Positions 10,799 through 21,228 of a stretch of DNA of 64,000 bases are shown here, in pieces. The stretch is from Lactuca virosa. Taxonomy: Eukaryota > Streptophyta > Magnoliopsida > Asterales > Asteraceae. The notes under the pieces are model-generated. The model did not search any database. It worked only from the letters and a program-made list of their open reading frames with translations, and was not told the DNA's origin. Numbering within the stretch: the stretch's first letter is position 1; each line of letters opens with the position of its first letter. The DNA lies in contig CAKMRJ010004445.1 of the NCBI GenBank assembly GCA_928212115.1, positions 82,711,175-82,775,174 on the forward strand. Direction: 5' to 3'. The translations under genes and the position numbers were made by a program.

Positions 10799-11571
10799 GT
10801 GAGTTCATACCCCTACATTTTATATTTTTGTTAAGTTTTAAGGGGGGGAATACAAGTTAAATCATCAATATCATAATTAAACGTTTTCAATAGATTACAT
10901 CAGAAAAGTTGAACTTCAATCACGACCGGTTTTGGTAAACTTAAACATTTTAGTTTTCAAAACAACACAAGGTGCAAGTAGTTCAAGTTCTTGATTTTCA
11001 AATGGCTACTTGCACATCACCATACGAGTTTTCTATAATTTATACATAACTCAGTATTTGTATAAATATTGTTTTGTTTGCGCTACTTGTATTTGTAGTG
11101 CACTATTATTATTGTTTTGTTTACGCTACATGTATTTGTAGTGCATTGTCATTTTGTTTTGTTTACGCTACATGTATTTGTAGTGCATTATCATTTTTAG
11201 TCTAATCTCCATAACTATGCCCGTATTCTTGAGGTACGTTATGGACAATAATAGCGCTATTGGGTTTACCACCCCACCATTGGGACGCTAAGGTGATTGA
11301 TCGCACGTGGTTGAGTGTGTATGATGATTAGATGCTCCATCCTATATATATACGTATGTATATGTATAGGGTGAGGACTATTTGTTGTTGTTATCCTTTG
11401 TTAATCAACTTTCAATTCTATAAACCATTATCTCGAATACAATTGTTTGCCAATTTCAAAAGAAAACAAATACTATGTTTGTAAGTGAAAAGCATTTAAT
11501 AATACAAAACAAAAACTTATGAACTCACCAACCATCGTGTTGACACTTTTTCAAACCACTTGTACTCTCAG
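10799..11571 (+). promoter_or_regulatory. Candidate intron inside the 5' LTR of B
   Basis: Donor GAAG/GTGAGTT at 10799 and acceptor CCACTTGTACTCTCAG ending at 11571, 773 nt. The donor sits in the module shared by LTRs of B, C, G and J (GTGAGTTCATACCCC...GGGGGGAATACAAG), and the acceptor lies in a shared string (ACTTTTTCAAACCACTTGTA). Inferred to be spliced from the LTR leader; no transcript evidence is available here. Confidence 0.4.
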
Positions 11572-11697
11572 GAAATCATTAAACAGGTAACCAAGTGTTG
11601 TTGAGAATGGGATGCTAAGACGTAAAACATTTCCTATCTTGTCCATGTATTGTAATTGATTTATAAACATGTAAATCATAATGATGTAACTTTTCAA

Positions 11698-11721
11698 TTA
11701 TATATATATATATATATATAT
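11698..11721 (+). repeat. (AT)n microsatellite, short allele
   Basis: About 24 bp of AT repeat in the 5' LTR; the twin position in the 3' LTR (18426-18488) is about 62 bp. Confidence 0.9.
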
Positions 11722-11830
11722 GTTGGTTGTGTTTACTTGAATTACTATTGCAATTGTTGTTATGATATTATACATGAAGTCCTCCACCCCCGGACGTTTC
11801 CGCCATCCTCGGTTTGGGGGTGTGACAGAT

Positions 11831-11842
11831 TGGTATCAGAGC
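11831..11842 (+). other. Primer binding site of element B
   Basis: TGGTATCAGAGC, three bases after the 5' LTR, matches the complement of the 3' end of plant initiator tRNA-Met, the usual primer for gypsy and copia elements. Confidence 0.92.
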
Positions 11843-12660
11843 ACAGTTTATAGTGAATTAAGTGTATCAAACCACATAAGATATACAAACTATAAACACA
11901 GTTGGGACTAATAGTCTCTGATTTGTGCATTTTCCAAATAAATATACCTTCAGAAAAATAAATGTTTTCTTAATTAAAGTATACCTACCAACATTCATAC
12001 AAAGAACAGGGTCACAAGTACAGAACAAAAATATTACGATTGTTGGACAGCACAGGTGGGCTTAGAGACATATAGTCAAGTCTGGGAAGATGTAGCCTGA
12101 TCAACTACATTATCTGGGGTTTGACTAGCATGTGCCTAAGTACGTTTGTGAAGTTTCAACAAATCTAAAAACTTTATTTCCATAATCAATTTACAAATAA
12201 CTCACAAGTCCATATGCGTGTTTCTCATAGTTGACTTGTTCCTTGTTTGGTTGTGGACTTAGGGTAGACTCATTAGGATCAACAGTCTAATAAAATTTTA
12301 ATTACACATAACTGGGGGCATGTCGAGTGAATCTTAGGAGTGGATCAGACATGGAACAAATCACAAGATTATAATCAAGTTATTCCTACTAAATTCATAA
12401 GTCTATTTATATAGACCTCTGGTTTAGAGTCGTCAGAGTAGTCGTGTCGGCAATCTAGAATATAGCTAAATACATAATACAAACTATAATACTCAAATTA
12501 TACAAACTTTTCTGCAAAAAAAAAAAAAAAAAAAAAAAATCAATAGACAAACACAATGAAACTAAAAAGAGTAACAATCTATCCAGAGAAAAACACATAC
12601 AATGTAGATAAAAAAAAAATCCATTAATTATAACAAAATGGCTAAAAGAAAAGGTAAGGA
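11843..12660 (+). other. Leader of element B, non-coding
   Basis: The first part resembles the leader of element C (GTTTATAGTGAA, AAGTNTATCAA, TGGGACTAA). It contains a copy of the dispersed unit with core CCTTGTTTGGTTGTGG (12241-12256) and a run of about 24 A (near 12516-12539). The last ~120 bases lie downstream of the antisense RKD stop codon and may be its 3' flank. No gag start is seen. Confidence 0.6.
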
Positions 12661-13773
12661 CTAAGGATTTTTCAGTCCTCTCTTCTTATAAATAGCTTTG
12701 AAACAAGCTTGCCTAAGCCTCTTTGTTCTTTCTGTCAATTCCATACCGGGCAATTTCTCCATCATCTTCTTGTGCCCTGCTAACGTCTCTACCTCCTCCT
12801 TTAATCCCAACTCCTAGTTTTTTTTTAGGTAGATGCAATATAATTTTCGTGTGAGTTCATAAAATTTACAATGAGTTAAGTTTATGTAAATATAAATCAG
12901 AAATCATAGTAAAACAATTGATTCGATGTGACATATGCCTAGGACCTATGATTATGTTATAAAGAAACTAATAATTAAAATTTTAGAAAATACCAAAACT
13001 ACTATGGTTACCAAGTGCATGCATACATGCATGAGTAATGTATAGAAGGTTATTAGAGTAGTTTACCTTGGCATTTTGAATGAGGGATTCAAGGCTCTTA
13101 AGTTTCCTATGAGGCCATCTGTTTATGTTTAGCTCCCTGCATCTTTTCTTCAACAATGTTGCCCCTATCCCAAGTTCCTTTGCTGCCATGATTATCGGCA
13201 TCTCAAAGTACTTCGCTATCTCTTCAAACTCCAATGGTCTCAATCTATTTGCCACCTTCCGGCCACCGTGATCAGTGGTGGCAGCACTAGAACTACCAGT
13301 AGCATCACCACCGGGTTTGCAGTCTTCCCTGAAACTAACCGATGGTAAATTACCATCCTCCCAACAATCCCATAAGCTTATGTCTTCAAGGGGATCCAAA
13401 TCGTGAAACTCATTTCTAGAAATGATGTTTTGATCTTGGTTAAGTACTGTGGAAACGTTCTGATCAAGCCCTTCTGGCAATTTTTCTGACAACTCGTAAT
13501 TATGATGGTCGAGCATGTCACCACTGTCAGGAAAAAAAAAAAAAAAAAAAAAAAAAGCAAAACTCAAGATAATCAAATCCAACCCGATGAAATACTCTTT
13601 TGATCACTACAAATCCAAATCATGTTTTGATCAATATAGACAAAATCACTTTTCCGTGCGAAAGATAGGGTAATGAGTGACGTTTATATATACCTGAAAA
13701 GATCTTGATGAGCAAAGTACGGAAACCAATCGAGGTCATATATGGGGTTTTGATGATCTGCAGGTGGATCCAT
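12661..13773 (-). CDS. RKD: RKD-type RWP-RK transcription factor, three exons, inside element B
   Basis: Exons on the minus strand: 13773-13694 (80 bp), 13523-13067 (457 bp), 12813-12661 (153 bp including TAG). Joined by GT-AG introns, they give an uninterrupted 229-aa frame. Exon 1 starts MDPPADHQ with a Trp/Phe/Tyr-rich stretch. Residues about 120-172 form the RWP-RK DNA-binding domain, with KELGIGATLLKKRCREL and RWPHRK (162-167). Exon 3 encodes a basic helical tail (EEVETLAGHKKMMEKLPG). The short length without a PB1 domain fits the RKD subfamily, not NIN/NLP. Known family role: nuclear factors for egg-cell and gametophyte identity. The intron 1 acceptor follows a 25-T run; the intron 2 acceptor AAAAACTAG has a poor pyrimidine tract. 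Antisense to the element and still with introns, it was not captured as a processed mRNA of its own strand. Expression is unknown. Confidence 0.88.
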
Positions 13774-13813
13774 TTGTGAGGGAGAAGTTAAAAGTTGCGG
13801 TAAGAATGTGATG

Positions 13814-13822
13814 ATTTATATA
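13814..13822 (-). promoter_or_regulatory. TATA box of the captured RKD gene
   Basis: TATATAAAT on the minus strand ends about 40 nt before the ATG at 13773, which leaves a short leader. It suggests that part of the native promoter was captured with the gene. A second weaker AT-rich candidate lies near 13870. Confidence 0.5.
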
Positions 13823-14430
13823 AGTGAAGTAGGAGAAGTAATTAATAACAAATAAAGAGGAAGTGAATATAAATACTCGTTGAGCCGTAACTTTCTTCTT
13901 CCATTCACACACGTATAAGTATATACTGCTAAAATCTTGACTTGTGTGCCGCATGCATTTAATGCTTCACATGTCTACCCTGCAAATCCTTGACTTTGAA
14001 GCGACGTATCAGTTCCCATATACCTCAGATTAAATTCTTTTCACTGCATACTACAAGTCTTCAATCATGCAAAAGAAAACATGACCTGTTGTAGCTAAAC
14101 TACTTACGTTCATTATAATTATTTGACTCGTATAAACTTGGTTGCTATAAGTTGCTTGGTATGTGTATGCTAGTGTCAATTCATGAGGTCTTATCACATT
14201 TAGGTCCCTCGAATCAGTTCACACTAATCATTAACTCCTTTGAGTATATGGTCATCATGGATAACGCTAGCCCGAAGTAGACAACTCCTCCCTTGCACGA
14301 TTCGCTTGAGTGCATTTTACCATTTTATACACTATGTTTTTGATACACATAGTAGTCACTAGGGCACAATTCGGTCATTAGGATGGGGTTATGAACTCAT
14401 GAATAGGGACTTGGTATATCTACGAGTCTT
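13823..14430 (-). other. Upstream region of the RKD gene within element B
   Basis: About 600 bp of unique-looking AT-rich sequence with no open frame of note. It may hold the captured promoter of the RKD gene; the border between captured host DNA and element sequence cannot be set by eye. Confidence 0.4.
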
Positions 14431-14432
14431 AC

Positions 14433-14560
14433 ATCACGTTTTATCAACAAATCTTGTATACTCATTTTAGCAACAAATCTGGTATCTCATTCTAGCAACA
14501 AATCGCGTATCTCATTTTAGCAACAAATCTTGTATCACGTTTTAGCAACAAACTTTGTTT
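14433..14560 (+). repeat. Short tandem repeat AGCAACAAATC, period about 28-30 bp
   Basis: Four to five copies of a unit like CATTTTAGCAACAAATCTTGT at 14440-14555, then a more diverged trail to about 14640. It lies between the RKD promoter side and the 3' end of the element. Confidence 0.8.
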
Positions 14561-14639
14561 CCCCTGAGAATATGACAGTTGCATCTCATTTGGGCAACAT
14601 ACTTCATCTCTCATGATAACAACAAGTCATTGTAATAAA

Positions 14640-15490
14640 ATAAACTTGACATCATTAGTAGTTACGTCTCATATAACTTCTTTGTAAACATCATACTTTG
14701 ACATTACTACCAATATTTATGTAAATTTCTTTTGTGTTTCAGAATTTTAAATTTATGTTTGAGTAAGAATTAGGTTTAGTGAGTTGCAGATTCATTAAGG
14801 AAGACAATCTAGTTTTATCATACATATATAACATCTGGAAGAGAAACATGTTTTGTATTCAGTTCCCTTCTTTGTTATAATTCTAACATTGTCATGCTTG
14901 AGCATTTTAAATTTACGAAGAAATGATTGAACCCTTAATTCCCATATCAGCAAAGTAGAATAAATCAATCATTCTCATCGCTATCAAACAACTTCATTCC
15001 ACTAAATGTGAAAACCTAACAATATTGTAAACCATAAACAAGTCCATATATATTTTTCATCCATACAAAACTTATCTTGTAGTAGATTATCCCTAATCAA
15101 AGCATCGTATGTTCACCACGACGGTATACATCATTAACATCCTAAGTGGTTATGACGGTTGATGATCAATCAAAATCTTTCGTATAGTAAACTAAGAATT
15201 TTAATTTCACCGATAAAATTAGCAAAGCTAAGTTTAATTTACACAACTCATTTGGTTGGAATAATTCCTCAAATCTGATAAAATCCTTTTGAACCTATAC
15301 ATATTTGTAAATTTTATATTACTCGTCATATAGTTTGAAAATAATTAGCAAACCCAATGGGGCAAATTTTCACAAAACTAGTCCAAACATAGGTATCTAA
15401 TATCGTAATAAATTAAAACTGGTACCGAAAACCCACAACTTTTCTCTTAAGGTACTCATTTCTTAAATTTCGGGACGAAATTCCCTTCAA
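14640..15490 (+). other. 3' internal part of element B
   Basis: Non-coding. The last bases (15470-15490), TTTCGGGACGAAATTCCCTT, are also present before the polypurine tract of element C (about 26704). They mark the usual 3' end of gypsy pol and tie B to that family. No RT or integrase motif is visible. Confidence 0.6.
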
Positions 15491-15501
15491 CAGGGGGATA
15501 A
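15491..15501 (+). other. Polypurine tract of element B
   Basis: CAGGGGGATAA directly before the TG of the 3' LTR; the same string type (ACGGGGGGATAA) precedes the 3' LTR of C. Confidence 0.88.
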
Positions 15502-15680
15502 TGTAAAAACCGGTAAAATTCGGTCAGAGTTCGACGATCAAACCCCCGTGAGCCGTTATGCAATAAAGACCAATGGCACGTAAATTGGGGTCTATTAAGT
15601 ATATGTGTTTGTATTTCTAATTTAACCAACCGAGATTTAACGAATTAATAAATGTTACGTCCTCATTATATATATAAGTT

Positions 15681-15682
<2 letters not shown>

Positions 15683-15747
<65 letters not shown>

Positions 15748-15748
15748 T
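15683..15748 (+). repeat. (AT)n microsatellite in the 3' LTR of B
   Basis: AT run interrupted by TGTACA and ending in (GT)n; counterpart of 8940-9016. Confidence 0.88.
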
Positions 15749-16250
15749 AATTACTTTTGCAAAATATCTAAATACAAGTATGATATATGATGTATATATA
15801 TTCGAAATAAATTATACACTAACAAATATATAACAAGTTACAATTATTCAAATATATAACCATTTACAATTATTCAAATATATAACCATTATCATTATAC
15901 ACTAACAAATATTTAACAAATTTACAAGTATTCAAATATATAGCAATTATGTGAGCTGTCAAATTGAGGCAACTGTAAATCTTCTTCCGTGATTCCTGCT
16001 TACTCAATTCCTTTCTCCTGGTTTCCTGCAAACCATCAAACAAAACCCACTCATTTCAATCTATCTGTCCCCATTCCTTCTCTTAGAAACCAAAACGGGA
16101 GGTTGTTGCCCTCTTTCATTCCAGCTTAATTCCTGTTGTTTTGATGAGAAAAACAGGTCCCAAACACCATTGAATTCTCTTTCATTCCCTGTTAAATTCT
16201 GTCAAGCAATCAAACACAATCACCTATCGAAAACCTGTTGATCAAACTCC

Positions 16251-16967
16251 ATGATTTGCAATCAAAATCACAAACACAGACAAAGAAAATTGCCGTTTCT
16301 TCTGCACCTCACCTTACCTAAAACCACACACTACATATTATACAAAGCTCACAAGCTATTACTCAAGCTAATGATGAACCAAATTGCTCACCTCAAAACA
16401 ATTGCTTTCTTTCTTTCCTTGCTGTTGGGATCGTTGGCTATGAAGAACATCACCAGAAGTGGTGATTTCCGGCCATTGAAGAAGTATCAGCCCTTCCCTT
16501 CATCTTCATTGTTTCCTGCCAAGAACCACCGGTGGTGGTGGCTGTTTCCGGCGAGACCAAGAGGGGCAGCATCCCCGTTTTCTTCCTGCTATTTCCTGTC
16601 AATTGAAACAACAAAACACCCCACAATATCAGTGTTTGATTTTGCTTCTTCTCTTCCCCTCTTCTTCAATTTCAATCACAGAAAAACCCCACAGGAGGTG
16701 GGGATCTCTGACAGTAAAAGAGGGAGCAACCCCTCGCCTCTTCTCTTCTCTCTAGTCGGATCAACAATAAACCAGAACAACTTACCTATCGCTGTTTCTT
16801 TGCCCATCGGAACAACCTCCGCTCCCTGGCTCCCTTCGCGAATCGTCACCGACGAAGATGAGGACCGAAGTCCCTTTCTCAGTCCTCTTTGTGATTGGTT
16901 TCGTCCATCGAGCCACCTGAGTCACCGTCGATTTCTTCTTCCCCTTGGTTTCTGTCGCCGGCGATGA
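16251..16967 (+). other. Open frame with signal-peptide-like segment in the 3' LTR of B
   Basis: 238-aa version of the LTR open frame, longer than the 5' LTR copy because of a one-base difference. It has the same internal MNQIAHLKTIAFFLSLLLGS stretch and a basic Arg-rich end. No family recognised. Confidence 0.3.
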
Positions 16968-17527
16968 AAGAAGGACTGCAGTGGGGCGTCGGAGCTGGGT
17001 GGCTAACCCTCGTCGCTGCTTGCTTCCGTCCGTTCCAACCGCACACGCACAAAAGAACGAAGACGCGTCCCTTTGTATAATTGGAGAATGTGGCGAAATC
17101 AGCCCCTACGTTTATAACTTCAAATTAAAACTGGCCTTTTTGACATAATCCACAAACAAAGTCCTATTTGACTTAGTCCTTACAAAATGGTTTTTATGCT
17201 ATTAAAAGATCAAAACTATCTATCTTGATATAATTTATCACAAAATAGTTGTTAGTAAAACTTCAAAACAACATTTTAAATACAAAATATTTCAAAACAA
17301 GTCAATTTGACTTGAAATATTAATTAAATAGTCTCGGACCTTACTTTACTTCAAAAAGATGTCAAGATGCGGTTTCTCGCGTGAAGCTTCACCAAAACCA
17401 AGCTTAGATCGAGATCACGCTTCGAATGAAATGCAAATATACTCGGTGATACGTCTTACAAACGAGGAATATCACGTAGCGTTTCCACGACCAGTTTCAC
17501 GCCACGAGCCTCATTCCCCATACGAAG

Positions 17528-18299
17528 GTGAGTTCATACCCCTACATTTTATATTTTTGTTAAGTTTTAAGGGGGGGAATACAAGTTAAATCATCAATAT
17601 CATAATTAAACGTTTTCAATAGATTACATCAGAAAAGTTGAACTTCAATCACGACCGGTTTTGGTAAACTTAAACATTTTAGTTTTCAAAACAACACAAG
17701 GTGCAAGTAGTTCAAGTTCTTGATTTTCAAATGGCTACTTGCACATCACCATACGAGTTTTCTATAATTTATACATAACTCAGTATTTGTATAAATATTG
17801 TTTTGTTTGCGCTACTTGTATTTGTAGTGCACTATTATTATTGTTTTGTTTACGCTACATGTATTTGTAGTGCATTGTCATTTTGTTTTGTTTACGCTAC
17901 ATGTATTTGTAGTGCATTATCATTTTTAGTCTAATCTCCATAACTATACCCGTATTCTTGAGGTACGTTATGGACAATAATAGCGCTATTGGGTTTACCA
18001 CCCCACATTGGGACGCTAAGGTGATTGATCGCACGTGGTTGAGTGTGTATGATGATTAGATGCTCCATCCTATATATATACGTATGTATATGTATAGGGT
18101 GAGGACTATTTGTTGTTGTTATCCTTTGTTAATCAACTTTCAATTCTATAAACCATTATCTCGAATACAATTGTTTGCCAATTTCAAAAGAAAACAAATA
18201 CTATGTTTGTAAGTGAAAAGCATTTAATAATACAAAACAAAAACTTATGAACTCACCAACCATCGTGTTGACACTTTTTCAAACCACTTGTACTCTCAG
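17528..18299 (+). promoter_or_regulatory. Candidate intron inside the 3' LTR of B
   Basis: Same donor (GTGAGTTCATACCCC at 17528) and acceptor (TACTCTCAG ending 18299) as in the 5' LTR; 772 nt. Confidence 0.38.
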
Positions 18300-18423
18300 G
18301 AAATCATTAAACAGGTAACCAAGTGTTGTTGAGAATGGGATGCTAAGACGTAAAACATTTCCTATCTTGTCCATGTATTGTAATTGATTTATAAACATGT
18401 AAATCATAATGATGTAACTTTTC

Positions 18424-18425
<2 letters not shown>

Positions 18426-18488
<63 letters not shown>
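18426..18488 (+). repeat. (AT)n microsatellite, expanded allele
   Basis: About 62 bp of AT repeat against about 24 bp at the matching site of the 5' LTR. Confidence 0.9.
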
Positions 18489-18491
<3 letters not shown>

Positions 18492-18593
18492 GTTGTGTTT
18501 ACTTGAATTACTATTGCAATTGTTGTTATGATATTATACATGAAGTCCTCCACCCCCGGACGTTTCCGCCATCCTCGGTTTGGGGGTGTGACA

Positions 18594-18987
18594 ATCTATG
18601 TGTATATGCATGATTTTGTGTGTTTTTCAAGTTATATATGTGATTATGTGTTATAAACTCCATGAACTTAAAGACCTACTAAAAGATGATGCTATTGGTA
18701 TAACATAACACTCATTTCAGCTTATTTTACAAGGAAATGGTATTAAAATACTTACAAGTTACCCCCGAACTAATGGATATTTTGTTATATTTTGTTCCAT
18801 CATACTTTAACTATTTTTTCATGTAATATTCAAAACACAATACTTGATGTAAACAATGAATGTTGTTATATTACATGTGTGATGATGATAATGTTATGTT
18901 TCAATTATATCCTCTGTGATGATACTACAAAGATGAAGTCACATCAAGCCCCCAGACGTTTCCGCCGTCTGGTTCGGGGATGTGACA
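18594..18987 (+). mobile_element. Element J: right piece of its 5' LTR
   Basis: Begins with the second ATCTA of the B insertion and ends CAGACGTTTCCGCCGTCTGG...GGGATGTGACA, the same kind of LTR terminus as in B, C and G. An open frame at 18792-19061 crosses the LTR end and is not a gene. Together with 8648-8756 this is what remains of J's LTR. Confidence 0.72.
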
Positions 18988-19230
18988 TTATGTTTATGAT
19001 ACAACTGCATGCTAGTGATAGGCTAGGCATCTTCAAGAATTGCTTGATAATTGATGCCTGATAGCCTATGGTTTCTTTCTTGTATGGAATTGACATCATT
19101 ATTGTAGTTTCTTAGTGTATGCGTCATAGTTGTACATAACTAAGATTCTATACCCTAAGAATGTTTGATTTAGCCTTATTTCCTATTCTTGTTTGATGAA
19201 GGTCTTAGGCTAGAATCAAGTATTCGACTG
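18988..19230 (+). mobile_element. Element J: leader, left piece
   Basis: Matches the reverse complement of the leader of element F (about 52205-52440): CTGCATGCTAGTGATAGGCT, ATTGACATCATTA, GTTGTACATAA, TCAAGTATTCGACT. The primer site expected after 18987 is missing, so about 190 bp were probably deleted. The leader breaks at GACTG (19226-19230) where element D begins and resumes at about 44878. Confidence 0.75.
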
Positions 19231-19499
19231 TGAAACATCCCAAAATATTGTCCCAAAAATTTCATTTTTAGTAATAGATAAACAGTATTCATCAATGACA
19301 TCCAAACATATGCATAAAACCACTGTATCAATTTCTGTAAAATCAGAGTAAAACATCCAAGGCGGAAGCATATGGTCTGTGCTCTACAATCATCTCGAGC
19401 TCTTCTATTCGAAAACTAAAGTACCTGAAACCAAAAGTGAAAACCGTAAGCACAAAGCTTAGTGAGTTTCCCCAAAACTACCACATACCACACATATGA

Positions 19500-19790
19500 T
19501 ACACTCAAGGAGATACGAGCCCCGCCCACACTCAAGGAGATACGGGCCCCGCCCACACTCGGATAACGGGCCTCGCCATAGGAGATACGGGCCCTGCCAA
19601 CACTCAACTAATCATGAGATACGGGCCCCGCCCACACTCACATATATAAAAAACACATACAAGTATCACACAGACAACAAGTACACAACCTTCCAAACAT
19701 ACCAATAACCACACACAAGTAATGATAAGATACGGGCCCTGCCCACACTCAGCTAATGATGAGATACGGACCCCGCCCACACTCGCATAC
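19500..19790 (-). repeat. Irregular tandem array GAGATACGGGCCCCGCCCACACTC in the LTR of D
   Basis: About six copies, spacing 24-35 bp or more; a larger array of the same unit is at 42578-42955 in the other LTR. Open frames across it are repeat artefacts. Confidence 0.85.
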
Positions 19791-20189
19791 ATATAATCAT
19801 ATAAACATTCCAACATATGCGAAAACCACAAAGATAATAGCATACAGCACAATCAACGGGCCTCTACCACATACAAGTTATCTATGCATAACCTAATACT
19901 AGCATATAAAATAATCATCGGGCCCCGCCCAACATACATGTCAATACGTACACATGCCAGGGTCACGTATACAATTGTCATCCTAACATAATATCCATGG
20001 GCCGGAATTGGTGCCTTCGACTCGCTAAACACAGTGAAGAGACTCACCTTATTTTTCTAAAGTCCCGTGGATAAAACTCTAGCTGGTGGATGACAGATTC
20101 TCGAACTGTCAATCATCAAAACAATACCCAATTAATAATATGGTTCCAATACATAACCATAATCCCATGCTTGGGGGTAGAAAGACTAC

Positions 20190-20720
20190 ATAAACCCCAA
20201 CCTAGCTTGATCTAAGCCCAAGGCTGAAACTCACACTCTGAAGGCCCAAAAAAGCCAAATAATGAACCAAGGCCCAATATATGGCCCAATTGTCCAAATT
20301 GTTCCAAAACCCCTTACATGGGCCTTACTCAAAAGCCCATCCAAATATCCTAGTCCATACACCTGTTCATAGATGGCCCATTAAGAATCCAAAAACCTAA
20401 GCCTAAAAGATGGCCCATCTTGAAGCCCAATAATAATTAGGGTATTTCACATAAAATGACAATTAGGGTTAAGTGTTCTTACTTAACCCATTAAGGACTT
20501 AATCCATTAAGTCCGTCATCTCACTAGACCAATCATATAATGTGATCGGGCATAAGTCACAATTCCAATCCAACGGTCCAATACGTGGGTCCTGCAAGTC
20601 AAAACTATAATCTCCAAGATTAGGGTTTTCTAAACCTTGATTAGGGTTTCCAATCCAAGCACATGCCAACTAAGACCAAGATTAAGCTAATGGGCCGATT
20701 AGGGTTTCAATAGGTCGAGC
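20190..20720 (-). promoter_or_regulatory. TGGGCC / telo-box cluster in the 3' LTR of D
   Basis: Dense GGCCCA or TGGGCC (site II / UP1-like) and AGGGTTT or TTAGGGT (telo-box / UP2-like) strings, about eight and six of them by eye. Known: this pair of motifs marks promoters of plant ribosomal-protein and other growth genes. The matching stretch in the 5' LTR is 43325-43870. Confidence 0.45.
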
Positions 20721-21228
20721 ACCACCCACTGTGTGACAAATGGAAAATTCTAGACCAAGTTAGGTCTAAACTTCAATCATGTGCTAGTGAATTCATAATG
20801 TAATAGTCTTAAGGGGGGATAATTGTATCGCCTGCAAATTCGGGCTAGTCAATTTAGAGACAATAAGAGTCAAAAATGACTTTTTGATAGATTATTATTT
20901 AGAAAAAAATAATCTTAACTAAGTTGTAGTATATGTCACAAGGTTTCCGTACATATAAAGAACGACGAAATCCGAGTTATAACGAAGAAGTTATGACCTG
21001 TCGAAGTTTCGCGACAAAACGAGCACGACACCGGGAAGCGTAAAAATTGACTTTACGATAGATTACTTTTTAGCCTTAATGAACTAAAGGAAATTTGTAG
21101 AGTACGTCTCCACCTACGCGTAGATATAAAGTACGTCAAAAACAGAGCTGGTACGCAAAAGTTATGACCTTCTGAAGATCCAACTGTTTAAGAGCATGAC
21201 GCGTGTCAGAAACCCTAATTTAACTGAA

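Larger units (their letters stand above)
8757..11827 (+). repeat. 5' LTR of element B
   Basis: Starts TGTAAAAACCGG and ends TTTGGGGGTGTGACA. Its first part is AT-rich with a long (AT)n run. A more GC-rich block (9230-10350) with an open frame follows, then the donor module at 10799, three near-copies of TACGCTACATGTATTTGTAG-like strings (about 11080-11190), and an acceptor-like CTCAG at 11567-11571. The end motif CCTCCACCCC...GTGTGACA is shared with the LTRs of C and G. Confidence 0.93.
8757..18593 (+). mobile_element. Element B: non-autonomous gypsy-type LTR element carrying an RKD gene
   Basis: Two nearly identical LTRs (3071 and 3092 bp) enclose 3674 bp. The element has a primer site for initiator tRNA-Met, a polypurine tract, TG...CA ends and a perfect 5-bp target duplication ATCTA (8752-8756 and 18594-18598), so the whole unit integrated in one event. 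No gag or pol is visible. The leader after the primer site resembles that of element C, and the string TTTCGGGACGAAATTCCCTT before the tract matches C, so B derives from the same gypsy family. Inside, antisense to the element, lies a three-exon RWP-RK gene. Only about a dozen base differences between LTRs were noticed apart from (AT)n length, so the insertion is young. Confidence 0.93.
15502..18593 (+). repeat. 3' LTR of element B
   Basis: Matches the 5' LTR along its full length with few substitutions. The differences I noticed are single bases at about 9310, 9392, 9883, 9964, 9979, 10052-10059, 10377, 10614 and 11218, one-base indels near 9990 and 11276, and (AT)n lengths. Ends GTGTGACA, followed by the target duplication ATCTA. 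Confidence 0.93.
19231..20731 (-). repeat. 3' LTR of element D, distal part
   Basis: Matches 42303-43873. It holds the GGGCCCCGCCCACACTC array, the string CTCACTAAGCTTTGTGCTTAC (minus strand, near 19450-19470) and a region rich in GGCCCA and AGGGTTT (20190-20720). The break at CACTG (20727-20731) is the insertion site of C. Confidence 0.85.

Noticed and set aside
10630..10860. 76-aa frame repeated at 17359-17589
   Set aside because: Crosses the conserved donor module in the LTR of B; conserved because the LTRs are twins, not by coding constraint.
12516..12539. A run as the poly(A) tail of a retroposed RKD mRNA
   Set aside because: It is on the wrong strand for RKD, and both introns are present.
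12983..13582. RKD as a single 199-aa frame starting MDLIILSFAFFFF
   Set aside because: The N-terminus reads through the poly-T tract of intron 1 and the C-terminus into intron 2; the spliced three-exon model gives a better RKD protein.
14440..14560. CRISPR-like regular repeats
   Set aside because: Units are contiguous tandem repeats with no spacers in a plant LTR element.
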